From Fulvia fulva (lineage: Eukaryota > Ascomycota > Dothideomycetes > Mycosphaerellales > Mycosphaerellaceae), in assembly GCF_020509005.1 (NCBI RefSeq), contig NC_063014.1:3720001-3784000 (forward strand): a stretch of DNA of 64,000 bases. The letters are read 5' to 3'. The position numbers and the translations under genes are program-made. The notes beneath the pieces were generated by a model. That model was given only the letters and a program-made list of their open reading frames with translations. It was not told the origin of the DNA and made no database searches. Positions 7,739-18,425 of the stretch are shown here, piece after piece (position 1 is the first letter of the stretch; every line of letters begins with the position of its first letter).

Positions 7739-10700
7739 ATGTCTGATGATGATGAGTATGATGAAGTGGCTCACTCAACTGCAGAAGTCCAAGGCAAGTT
7801 CCCCTCGTCAGAGTGGTTACTTGACTCCTGTGCTTCATCCCATATGACTGACCAAAGCTGCCTCTTTAGATCTATGACTCCCTTGACAAGGAAGAAATGG
7901 ATCAAAGTGGGAGGTGGGTTTTTATTGGCCACTCATATTGGGAATGCAGAGATGAGTGGGAGAGCTGGCAGAAAAGTTGTTTTGGAAGATGTCCTGCTTG
8001 TACCCAAGCTAGGAGTGAACCTGGTTTCATGGAACCAGTTTAGCAAGCAGTTTGGTGTGCAACCTCCATCATTTTCTCTTGTTTCCCCCTCTGGTGAGAC
8101 TGTTGTCCAGACAAAGCTCCTTGGGGGGGTTCCATTCATTGATGAGATTTCTCCTCTCCTACAAGAACGGGCACATTACTCATCATGTGCACCACCAATG
8201 GAGAATGCCTTTGTGACTGCTCAATCAGAGACCGACCTGAAGCAGTGGGAGCTTTGGCATAGAAGATTTGCACACTTTGGGAAGAATTTGCTCCAGAATC
8301 TTCACAAGGTAACAGACTTGAAAGAACCCATTCCTATCCCTAAGGATGGCTTTCACCAGTGCAGAGTATGCTCAATAGCAAAGATGAAGAAGTACAAAGG
8401 CAAAGTTACAGAGAGAAGACCTGAAAGACTTGCCCTTGTATCTATTGACATATGTGGCCCACTACCAATCTCAAGACTAGGATTCAAATACTGGCTTGAG
8501 ATTGTTGACAACTTCTCTAGGAAGAAGTGGACCTTTCCTCTTAGGAAAAGAGAAGATGCTCCAGTTGCTCTCCAGAACTGGAAGATCAAAGCAGAGAGGA
8601 AATCATCAGCGCAGCTGAAAGCAGTAAGACTTGACAATGCAAAAGAACTTATTGCATTAGTGAAGCAGTGGGAGAAGGATTTGGGGATTGGGCTCGAGCC
8701 GACTGAGGCATACAACTCTCTACAGAATGGACCAGTTGAGAGGTCAATACAAACCTCAGAGGACTCTATAAGGGCAATGCTTGAAGAGGCTAAAATGCCG
8801 GTTGAATTTTGGCCTGAAGCACTAGAGGCCCAAACTTATATGAGGAACAAACTGCCAAATGGCCCAGATTACGATAGGTTCAAGGTTTCACCAGATGAGG
8901 CTTTTGATGGTATCAAACCGACCATCAACCATTTGAAAGTTTGGGGATGCAAAGCTGTTGTCTATATGGACACAAGATCCCAACCTCAATAGGCAAGAAG
9001 TGACAAGCTAATGAATAGGGGTAAAGAAGCAGTGTTTATTGGGTATGTTGAAAACACAGCTAAAGCCTGGCTCTTTTGGGAACCAGACATGAGAGCTGTT
9101 AAACAACACACACATGCAGACTTCTTTGAGGACCAGCCTGGAGGTGATATAGGTCTCAATGTTCCAACATTGAATCTACTAAGCAGTGCACCAGCTAGGA
9201 AGCCCTTAGGAAGGCCGAGGAAGAACGTATCCTTAGGACAATCTACCTACCATTCAGGCGTCCATCAGAGCCCCCCCGAAATAGATCAGCCAATTGAGAG
9301 CCCTAAAGTCGCTCAGCCGAGAAAGCTGTTTGTGCAACTTCCCCAGCCTCCGGAGAACGTAGGGGAATTTCAGAAAATCGATCAGCCAATTGAGAGAAGC
9401 TCCCTAGATCCCCAGGAAATAGACGTTACTAGGTCACAAGTGACGGTCCCTAAATCATCCCTTAGAAAGAGAAAGGCTGACTATGATGTTGAGGGCTATG
9501 ACATGAAACAGAAAGCCCCAAAATCCATGGTCCCTAAGCCCGAACTAACCACTGAAGTGGGAGAAGCAATGGACCTCTCAGAGAACCTTGCTGCTTTTCA
9601 CCAAGCTTTCTTTGTAGCCATGCAATCAGTGGACAGTTCAATACCATGGGATAGCGAATTCCTGGAAGAAGTTGAGGAAATGGCCTTTGCAGCAACTGTA
9701 GAAGCCATTGCATACAAGCAAGAGGTCCCAATTCCAAAATCCTACAAGGATGCTGTGAATGACAAGAAATGGGGACATCTTTGGAAGGAAGCAGTCCAAA
9801 AGGAACTAGATGCTCTACAGAGTAACAACACCTGGGAAAATTCTGTTCCACCAAAAGGAGCAAATCTGGTTACATCAAGATGGGTCTTTGATATTAAGAG
9901 AAGCATTAGTGGAGCTATTGAAAAGTTCAAGGCTAGACTAGTTGCAAGGGGCTTCTCACAGAAGTTTGGTGTTGACTTTATGGAGACATTTGCACCTACA
10001 GTAAGACAGGACACCCTTAGGGTGTTTATGGCTATTGTGTGTAAGAAGGATCTTCATCTTCACCAAGTGGATGTGAACAATGCATTCACAGAAAGCACCC
10101 TCCATGAAGACATCTTCATGTTACCACCACCAGGAGTTGAGCTTCCACCAAACATGGTGTTCAAAATCCTCAAAAGCTTGTATAGACTTAAGCAAGCAGC
10201 TAGAGATTGGAATCAACTCTGTGTGTCAAAGCTCAGAGAGATTGGATTCACACAGTCAGAAGTGGACCCATGCCTACTTATCTATAAGAAGAGGGAGATC
10301 ATAATCCTTATACATGTGGATGACATTCCAATTGCTGCACCAAAGTTGACAGATGTTCTCTGGTTCAAAAGAGAACTTGGCAAGATCTTCAAGATCAAAG
10401 ATCTAGGTGAACCTGAAAAGATCCTTGGCATGAGAGTCACAAGGGACAGGAAGAGAGGAATCCTGAAACTTGACCAAGGACACTTTGTTAGGGACAGCCT
10501 AGCCAAGATGGGAATGAACCATGAGAAGGCAGCACCTACACACTCACCCATGGACAGCTATGAGGCCCTCAAACCTTCAAGCCACATGGATGAGAGGTGT
10601 GACAAGGCAGAGTACCAGAGTATTAATGGTACTTGGATGTGGCCAGCAACAATCACAAGGCCAGACATTGCTTTTGCCCTAGGAAGGATGAGCTCATTTG

Positions 10701-11299
10701 TGAGTGACCCATCCACCTACCACATGAAGGCTTTGAAGAAGATCACTAGGTACCTAAGATCATACCCTGATCTAGGACTTCAGTTCTCAAAGTCTGGAAA
10801 AGGACACCTTATTGGATACTGTGATTCTGATTATGCAATGGACAAAGCAGACAGAGTCTCAATCCTTAGGTATGTCTTCTTCCTCTGTGGGGCACCAGTT
10901 TCTTGGATGAGCAAGAAGCAAAAGTCTGTAGCAACATCCATAATGGAGGCTGAATACATGGCCATGAATGCATGTGCGAAGCAGTCCCAATTCCTAGCTT
11001 CACTGCTAAGGGAAATGGATTGTCCAGAGTTAGTGGGAGACTGTTCCCATCAACCAAGAATCACTGGAAACCAGGAGACTGTATCAAATTTGAGACCAGT
11101 CCAATTAAGAGGTGACAATCAAGCTGCCCTCACCCTAGTGAAAGATGCACATGTTCATGACAAGTCGAAGCACATTGACATTGCCTATAACGCTGTTAGG
11201 AAACTTTGGTGGAGGAGGCTTATTGCTGTTGAGTACACCCCAACCTCTGAGATAGTTGCAGACGGGTTTACAAAACCAAAGACTGGTCCACACTTCTAG
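7739..11299 (+). pseudogene. Copia pol: protease, integrase, reverse transcriptase, RNase H (one in-frame stop)
   Basis: A 1187-codon frame broken by one TAG at 8990-8992 (codon 418), in the conserved stretch joining integrase to the GYV motif; CAG to TAG by RIP would explain it. Domain order is that of Copia. Protease: LLDSCASS with Asp29. Pre-integrase: LWHRRFAHFGKN, then CRVCSIAK. Integrase: Asp237 (SIDICGP), Asp299 (RLDNAKE), Glu334 (NGPVERS), a DD35E spacing. Pro-rich linker about 470-580. RT: RWVFDIK, Asp778 in VDVNNAF, HVDDI with Asp861-862. RNase H: GYCDSDYA, MEAEYMA, LRGDNQAAL, and SKHIDIAYN. The ATG at 7739 may not be used in life, since Copia pol is normally made as a Gag-Pol fusion; the phase relative to gag would need a -1 frameshift, or one indel occurred. 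Confidence 0.93.
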
Positions 11300-11383
11300 A
11301 GGTTTGTAAGCCAGCTGAACCTGTCATAAAAAGGTCCAAGTACTATTGACAGGAAGTGAGCAGACTGTAACCTCCCATACGAG

Positions 11384-11394
11384 ATGAGTGGGAG
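11384..11394 (+). promoter_or_regulatory. Copia polypurine tract
   Basis: GATGAGTGGGAG-type purine run directly before TGTTAAG of the 3' LTR. Its position fits the plus-strand primer; the run contains a T and is not strongly pure. Confidence 0.6.
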
Positions 11395-11629
11395 TGTTAA
11401 GATGTAGCATCTCAAAGGGAGTCAACAATCAGGAAGTGATCTGGCAGCCTGAGGCATCCACGATGACTCAGCTTGTAGGGAGATACCTTCTCTCCCCTTT
11501 AGCTTAGATAGACATCCAACACAATCAACATATTGGTTCCTGATATATTGCTGCATGCTCGTGCTATTAGTCAGTTGAAGATTAATCTCTTACTCCACTC
11601 CGCTACTATCCACCCGTACCTATTTAACA
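11395..11629 (+). repeat. Copia 3' LTR with RIP at its outer edge
   Basis: 235 bp, TGTTAAGATG to TTTAACA. Against the 5' LTR it has five changes, all in about the last 50 bp: GATTGA to GATTAA, CTGCCA to CTACTA (two changes), and CTGTTCAACA to CTATTTAACA (two changes). Each is CpA to TpA on one strand or the other. Confidence 0.93.
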
Positions 11630-11687
11630 ATACTTATATATTCTAGATAGATATATATAGTATATACTCTACTTTTAAGACACCCTA
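11630..11687. other. short flank between Copia and gypsy C, including both target duplications
   Basis: ATACT (11630-11634) closes the Copia duplication; CCCTA (11683-11687) is the complement of the TAGGG duplication of gypsy C. The AT-rich piece between is probably the tail or flank of the pogo element. Confidence 0.7.
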
Positions 11688-11892
11688 TATCACGAGACTA
11701 TAGTACGAGAGTATAAGGGTATAGTATTAATAAAGTCGATAGCTAAAGAGAGAAGAGAGTCTAAGAACGAGGCCTATACTTAAAGGCCGAGGTGTCGGGC
11801 GTCGGCATCGGGCCGAGCTTAGTCATCCGGGTCACGTGACCCGGGGTCACGTGATCAGATTCGAATCCTTTACTTGCGGAGCGGCCGTAACA
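11688..11892 (-). repeat. gypsy C 3' LTR, left arm
   Basis: 205 bp, identical in mirror image to 42400-42604. It begins (minus strand) TGTTACGGCC and contains two CACGTG boxes around ACCCCGGGT at about 11828-11855. A G-rich purine tract adjoins at 11893-11905. Confidence 0.88.
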
Positions 11893-12331
11893 CCACCCCC
11901 CCTCTAAAACACCTTCGTCTCGAAGCGTATATCCTCAAATCTCCCTTAGCGTAAACGTAAAAGCTTTATTATCCTCTATATCGTTCGTTTCGTCTATTAG
12001 CTCTAATAACTTACTAAAAGTAGTTACTAAAACCCTTTTAATATAGCTATCGTTAGTATTAGGCGTATAGTTATCCTTAGCTAGAGCTATAGGGCTATTA
12101 CCTTTACGTAGGGGCTATATCGTTACGGTTAACTAAGGTAATAGATCTATTACGTTCGCGTCCGGCGTTATATTAACTAAGGTATTATTCGGAATCTAAT
12201 TTTCTAGCGGATAGAAGTTAATCGGTATAGACTTAGTTAGGTTATTATACTTAAAGTCTACGACTACCTTTAGTATATCCTTATATACTACGCTCGCGGG
12301 CTTCTAGATAGACTTACTATCTAAATAGCCC

Positions 12332-12443
12332 TTCTATTTTACTAGTATAGTAATGCCTCTACCCTTCGGCTTAGAATCTTAGACGCGTTCTATTTTACTA
12401 GTATAGTAATGCCTCTACCCTTCGGCTTAGAATCTTAGACGCG
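12332..12443. repeat. 56-bp tandem duplication, two units, in gypsy C
   Basis: Two adjoining copies with a period of exactly 56 bp (12332-12387 and 12388-12443), identical as far as I can see. They lie in the chromodomain-coding part of pol. Because 56 is not a multiple of three, the duplication shifts the frame. The same duplication is at 41849-41960. Confidence 0.92.
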
Positions 12444-15057
12444 TTCAACCTCCTAGGTCTTAAACGTATTACTAGTTTTATTAGTAACCTCGATCGGCGG
12501 CGGTCGTACGTTATCTTCTAGATCTACCGGTCGGAGAAGATTTAAATAGAAGGAGTTATATACGCGGATCGTCTCTAGTAGGGCAATACTATACGTATTC
12601 TTACCGAGCGCGGTAGTAATTATTACCGGTCTAAACTATTTGATATTAAGCTTCTTAGCTAGGCGTAATGACTTCTAGTTCTTAGTATTAATATAGACAC
12701 GGTCGCCTAGGCTATATCGCGGTAGTATAGTACGGTATATATTAGCGTTATCTACTTATAGGGCTTAATCGTAACGTAAGTATCCGTATAGGTACGTATA
12801 GAAGTCCTTTATCTATTAAGTAAAACGCTCTGCCTTTTCGGCGGATAGGTATTACCTAGTAGGTATTAGACGCTTAGGGAGGCTATCTCTACTAAAGTTA
12901 CTAGTACGGGGATTACGACCTCATTTAGTAAAGAATAGCAACATACCTATTGCTTCTATAATGTAGTTATTCTTTACGAATCCCGCTAGCGGAAGCCACT
13001 ATACGTAATCTCCTTATACGTAGTCGATAAAGACACGGAGGTACTTCTCTATCTCCTTATTTATGTTCTTAGACTGTCTATCGGTCTTAGGGTAGAAGGC
13101 TATAGACAACTTATAGACTTTCCCTACTAGTTCGTAGAAGCGTTACTAAAAAGCTAATAGCTACTAACTACCTCGATCTATAACGATAGACAGAGGGGTA
13201 CTATATAAGCGGTAGTAGTCCCGGACGAAGACCTCGGCGATATATTCGGCCGTTATCTCCTTTACTAGGATCATATAGTATCCCTTACCCGTACGGTTAG
13301 TAATCGTAAGGGTATTAGTATATATAACGCTATTATAATTAGTACTCTTCGGTAGTCCTACTACGAAATCTATAGCAATTTCGTTCTATAGTTTAAACGG
13401 GATTAGTAAGGGTTTTAGTAGCCCTAGGTATTACGTCTACGAGGGTTTTAACGAGCGGCATTCGTAGTACTTAAAGATCTTATTACGTATATACTACGAA
13501 AAGCCGGGCTAGACGAAGTCGTAAGTAATAAGCTCGTAGGTCTTCGTACGACCTAGGTAACTAGTAGAGGGGGTACTAAAATATACTTAGAAGACCTTAA
13601 AGCGTAAACCCGGTACGTCTAGTACGAAGACGTTATAGCCGCCGTATCTATTCTTAATATAGATAAGGCCGCCTATAGCTACCGCCTCGCTATTATCTAT
13701 ATAGTGCTAGCGTAGTAGCGTATAAGGCTCTCCTACGTCTAACTAGCGTAACGCTTACTATAGCTCCGCTTCTCCGTATATAACGCGGATTGTAGTTATA
13801 AGTTCATTGTCCTATCGGCCTAGACGGATCTCTATTAGCGAGATATTAAGGAATCGGTACTTAGGTAGTAACGTCTGTTCTTATTACTATCTTCGTAGGT
13901 CGTTATCATTTATAGGGACGTCCTATAGCCGCCGTATTAGAGTATTAGGTTTGATATTCGTCTTACTAGGGATATAGACAATCTTAAAGTAGAACTACGA
14001 TAAGAACTCGGACTAACGTACCTAGCGTCTATTTAGGACCTTAGTACTCGTAAACTATTCAAGGTTCTTATAATTAGAGTATACTAGGATTAGCTTACCG
14101 CTTTCGTCGGTAAGGTTTTCGAAGTCGGCCTTATCTCTATTAATGTCTCTAGATATAAGCTCTAGCTTCTATTCCTTAAAGGCTTTTACGATAGCTAGTA
14201 GTTCCTTATTATAGATGTCGTAGTTATATTCTTATAGCGACATCTTCTTAGACATAAAAGCTACTAGGCGCTATATACCGTCTTCTCCTCGCTACGACAT
14301 TACTATAGTAGTAACGAAGTCCGACGTATCCGTTTCGAGCTTCGTTTCTCGCCTAGGTACGAAATGTACGAGTATAATATCGTCCTTAGCAAACGCTTGT
14401 TTTATACGTTCGAAAGCGTCCTAATATTCGTTACCCTATACCTATAATACGTCTTTCTTAGTAAGCTATATTATCGGGTAGGCGATGCCTAAGTAGTTAC
14501 GAATAAACCGCCTATAGAATTTATAAAAGCTAAGGAAGGACAGAATATCTATTAGGTTACGAGGGGTCTCCTATTCTTAGATTACGGCGATCTTGTCCTT
14601 ATCTATCTTAATACCGTCCGCGCCTATAATTAAGCTAAGGTACTTCGTCTCTTAGACGTAAAACTCGTACTTATCGATGTCGAGTTAAAGTCCTACCTCC
14701 TATAGCTTCGCTATAACCTTCTTAACGTAAACAATATACTCCTCTAGGGTATCGCTAAATATAAGTACGTTATCGAGGTACGCGGAGGTAAAATCGTCTA
14801 GGTACTCTCGGAGCGCGTTATTAGTATATAACTAGAAGGTACCGGGTATATTATAGAGACTAAAGGGTATTACTAGACATTCGAATTGACCGTAGCGCGT
14901 AGTAAGTACCGTTTTCTACTCGTCCCCTTCCGCGATACGTAAACGATTAAAGGTAGCGATTATATCGAGCTTAGTAAAGTACTTCTTACTACTAATCCGG
15001 TTAAGGGTATCTTAAATAAGTAGGATAGGGTACCTCGATTTTATAGTAAAAGCGTTT

Positions 15058-15151
15058 TGTTATAGTCTCCCTATAGAGTATATAGAAGGTAGGGACAGAA
15101 GAGCCTTAGAGTACTTAGAAGTCGTTAAGAAGTAAAAGTCTAGCTTAGTAT
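15058..15151 (+). repeat. LTR scrap of gypsy D, left arm
   Basis: About 94 bp, the mirror of 39141-39234, beginning TGTTATAGTC right after the AAACG duplication. It matches one end of the full D LTR at 22500-22593 and ends where the LINE B tail begins. Confidence 0.85.
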
Positions 15152-18068
15152 ATAGATAGATAGATTTGTCATTCCCCTGTTCTAGGACCCTATCCAGCCT
15201 ATACAGGTGTATATCTATTGTTATATATAACGGGAAACCCGAATAGGTGAAAACCCTTCCCGCCCCCGACTACTCCTTATCTAGATTAGCTTTCCCTCTG
15301 AACGTACGTAGTCTATGTCACTACCCCGTTAGCCCCCGCTCCTAGCCGGTCTCGTCGCGCTACGTCGTGTCCTCTCTTCCTACACTACTCCTACTAGACG
15401 GTACTGTTCTAGCTAGCCCTTCTCTAGTATCTAGTTCGTAATACGCCATAGGTCCTTAGCGTTATTAAGAAGTGCCCTAATCGTCCGGTTCCTCGCCTTT
15501 GCTATCCACTCCCCCCTTCCTAGCGATCACCTCGGACAGACGAGGAGTGCGTGCCGTACGTTCTAGGAGCGATAGCCGTAGGGGTAGCTAGTATTCGTGT
15601 ATCCTAGAACCTTCCTCTATAATAGGTACCCCTAGAGGCCGATGTGTTCGCTTCGTAGTTAGGTTGCTATACTACTCTATACCCTCGTAAGGCGGTAGTA
15701 GATAAACTTCGGGGGGTGCTTAACCGCGGATTTTGTAGCTAACTATTCCTTAGGTTGTCCCGCTAGCTAAGGGCGTCCACTATGCCCTATAACCTAGTTG
15801 TTCTACCTCTCTTTCTATAGTTGCTCTATAAACGATTTCTTACCTTCCTATTATATTACTAGCTATTCGTCCCTTACCCGGTAGTTCGGCTCGTTTCCGG
15901 GTCGAATGCCCTTATACGCTAGTACTAATTCGCGGGCCCTTACGACTGTACTAGCGATAACCTTCTATACTAGGTACTGTGCCGACTTGCCTAAGTAGGA
16001 GGTCCGTAGTCCCTAGATGTATAGGTCGATCGGCGGTATAGCGGTCTCGTGCTTAAGCATCCTCGTTAGTATCGACTTATATGCCCCGGTGACCTTCCTT
16101 AGGCATTGGTTTTGAATCTTTACTAGCGGCGCGACGAGTCCCTTCGATAGGCAGGCCCTCTCGCCTAAGGACCACACTTGGCTGCTATAGGTAAGGACTG
16201 GCCGTATAATAGCCGTATATAGAAGTCGTGACTACCGGAAGTCCGCCCCCTATATAGACGTAGTGAGCCTCTGGCATAATGCTATATTCTGTTTAGCTTT
16301 CCGTAATATTGCCTATACGTACTTCCTCTACCGTAGCGCCGGGTCTACCTATAGTCCGAGGATCCTAAGCTGATTTGCCGGGTTAGTCGTATACCCCTAT
16401 ATCTAGATAGAAGCTTGTATATTGTAGAACCGTAGCCGGCGCGTAAAGTGTATCAGATTGTACTTTTCTGGGGCAAACCGAGCCCCGTGCCTCCTAGCCC
16501 AGTCCTCGCAGATCTTGTGCTTCTCTTCTAGTAGCCTACAGTTCTCCTCAGTCGAGGAAGACCACGCTAGGATGTTTGTGTCGTCTACGAAGCCGCTCGC
16601 AGCGGTGTTCTGGGATTCTAGGGCTGGGAGCAGCGTCGCCATAAAGAAGAGGAACAGAATAGGTGCTAGCGTTAAGCCTTACGGAATTCTAGTATAGACT
16701 ACTTGAAATAGGCTTCTGTACTAGCCGACTAGGATCGACGTACTACGGTTTTAGAGGTAGGACCGTACGAAGTTAACAAGCTATATAGGGAGTCCTTTCG
16801 ACCTTAGGATATAGAGTAGCCGCGGGTATGACACGTAGTCGAAGGCTCCTAATATGTCTAGGCTAAGTAAGGAAGCCACCTTGTCCCTATTCTTATACTA
16901 GATAGCCTTTACCTAAGAGGTGATAAGTTCTATCGCGGATAGCGTCGATCGCTATAGGCGCGCACCTATCTAGGTGTCCGGGAGTAGGGATAAGGAAGGA
17001 ATCGTATTTAGTAAGCTAGCTACGAGATAAGGTAACAAGTCTTAACCGCGCTTTCCTACTTATCTAGTACTACCGTATAGCCTCGTTTCGAGAGGTTAGC
17101 CCGGAGCAAAAGCTTCCCTCTACGCCCTCCCTCCCTATTTGCTCCTTAAGCCAATATCCACCTCTATAGGCCTGAGCCCTTTAGTGCTCTCTATTGACCG
17201 ACATGCGTATCCGTCCTCTCGGGCTATATAGACAGTGTTAGCCGTCGCTACTAGTGTACACTACGCCCTAGGTTTTGACGCCCTTCGCGTTACCGTAGCC
17301 TATCTCTAGAAAGCGGCCGTCTATACCTCGTAGGTTTGCTCGGGGCATACACTACGCCGGGTAGCGTACTCCTTACGTTTCTACCTACTAACTAATATAA
17401 AGTTCCTTATTACCCTACCCTCGATCCTCCCCGATTATAGAACTAATCTACTTGTATTATACGTCTTTTCCCCGTCCTAATAGCCGTCTTTTCCTTGCTT
17501 AGGCTATCGTCTTTTCCTCGTCGTAATCTACTATATCAGACTAGGTACGTTATGTAGCGGGATAGGTAGTGCCTTAGGCAAAACCCTCGTTCCTATACCG
17601 GGTATTTAATAGGCCCTTATAGGCTTCGTCGCGTGTCTACCTACCCACCGTATTGCCCGCTAGTAAACACTAGATTGTTTCGTAGTCCGCTCGACGCCGG
17701 TATATAGTCCGCTTAGTTGTTGTTCTGTAGTCCGCTCGTCTAATATTCGTCGCTTAGCCCGCTCGGTTTACGGTCTCCGGAGGTAAAAATTCTACACTTA
17801 TACTAGTGGTGTCCTATCGAGCGTATAGGCCACGGTTCCGCGCCCTTCTTATACGTAGAAAGAAGAGGGACTCGCTCCCGACACGAGTATACGCTCGTCG
17901 GATAGTTTTTATACCCGTTTTGCTAGTAGTCCTCTATTCGCCGCGGCTTCGCCTACGTTACGCGCCCGTCGCGCCTACGACGCTCTAGCGTAAGAATACT
18001 TAGCTCTCTCGTAGCTAGACGAGAGGTTCGTAGCCGACACTACGTATAGGTGATTCTCGTCGTCGACC
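15152..18068 (-). mobile_element. LINE B, internally deleted RIP-decayed copy with complete 5' end
   Basis: From the ATCT-type tail at 15152 upward on the minus strand come a LINE B 3' UTR, the C-terminal part of ORF2, and RT sequence to 16990. There the ORF2 stops inside the RT fingers region and the sequence jumps to the leader (17005-18068) at its ORF1-proximal end. So ORF1, endonuclease and part of RT are missing. A 79-codon frame at 16403-16642 keeps FVDDTNILAW and GARFAPEKY. The 3' part (15152 to about 16400) is identical in mirror image to 37.9-39.14 kb; 16400-16990 is homologous but differs at many RIP sites and is less mutated here than in the right arm. The 5' flank (18069 on) has no copy of the sequence next to the tail, so this is a rearranged junction, not a simple insertion. 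Confidence 0.83.
17992..18068 (-). ncRNA. RIP-damaged copy of the 5' HDV-like ribozyme
   Basis: Counterpart of 1706-1782 with four substitutions, all RIP-type. P1 and P4 are untouched. One change breaks the P3 closing pair next to the loop (G to A at the place of 1733), one breaks P1.1 (G to A at the place of 1727), one turns a P2 G-C into G-U, and J4/2 becomes GCTAAG, which is still a permitted form. I would expect it to be crippled. It marks the exact 5' end of the leader. Confidence 0.72.
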
Positions 18069-18235
18069 ACTCTCCTTATATAGGGGGTACTACTATACTT
18101 AGTATAGTAGTATATTATAACGATATAAACTTTACTTTAGGGCGTACTTATCGTAGCGAATATTAGTAAGCGCTAATTAGGCTTATAACTATTACGTTAT
18201 TTATATAGAAAGTTATTATACGGACTTATATAGGG
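18069..18235. other. AT-rich 5' flank of gypsy C
   Basis: 167 bp between the end of the LINE leader and the gypsy C 5' LTR. It has no recognisable frame. It ends in TAGGG (18231-18235), the 5' target duplication of gypsy C. Confidence 0.6.
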
Positions 18236-18425
18236 TGTCACGGCCGCTCCGTAAGTAAAGGATCTGAATCTAATTACGTGACCCGGATGACTAAGCTCGG
18301 CCCGATGCCGACGCCCGACACCTCGGCCTTTAAGTATAGGCCTCGTTCTTAGACTCTCTTCTCTCTTTAGCTATCGACTTCGTTAATACTATACCGTTAT
18401 ACTCTCGTAATATAGTCTCGTAATA
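18236..18425 (+). repeat. gypsy C 5' LTR
   Basis: Starts TGTCACGGCC, ends GTAATA (CA mutated to TA), 190 bp. It is 15 bp shorter than the 3' LTR (42400-42604), having one instead of two CACGTGACCC-type units; loss between short direct repeats explains this. TAGGG precedes it. Confidence 0.85.

Larger units (their letters stand above)
6016..11629 (+). mobile_element. complete Ty1/Copia LTR retrotransposon, left copy (5614 bp)
   Basis: 235-bp LTRs (TG...CA) flank a primer-binding site, gag, pol and a purine tract, bounded by the ATACT duplication. The body is nearly free of RIP although the host sequence on both sides is saturated with it. Only three lesions are seen in the coding part: a stop in gag at 6807, a stop in pol at 8990, and gag and pol in different frames. 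The element landed in the already present pogo remnant, a short distance from gypsy C. An identical copy in opposite orientation is at 42663-48276. Confidence 0.96.
11688..15057 (-). mobile_element. gypsy C, 3' half (copy in the left arm, RIP-decayed)
   Basis: The mirror copy of 39235-42609. On the minus strand it reads from the middle of RT (after the AAACG duplication at 15053-15057) through RNase H, integrase, chromodomain and tail to the 3' LTR at 11688-11892. The domain evidence is given at 39235-42399. Only the 3' half is present in this arm, since the 5' half (18236-22074) occurs once in the window. A 56-bp tandem duplication lies at 12332-12443. Confidence 0.88.

Noticed and set aside
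16403..16642. 79-codon frame as a separate gene
   Set aside because: It reads FVDDTNILAW and GARFAPEKY and is simply an unbroken stretch of decayed LINE B RT.
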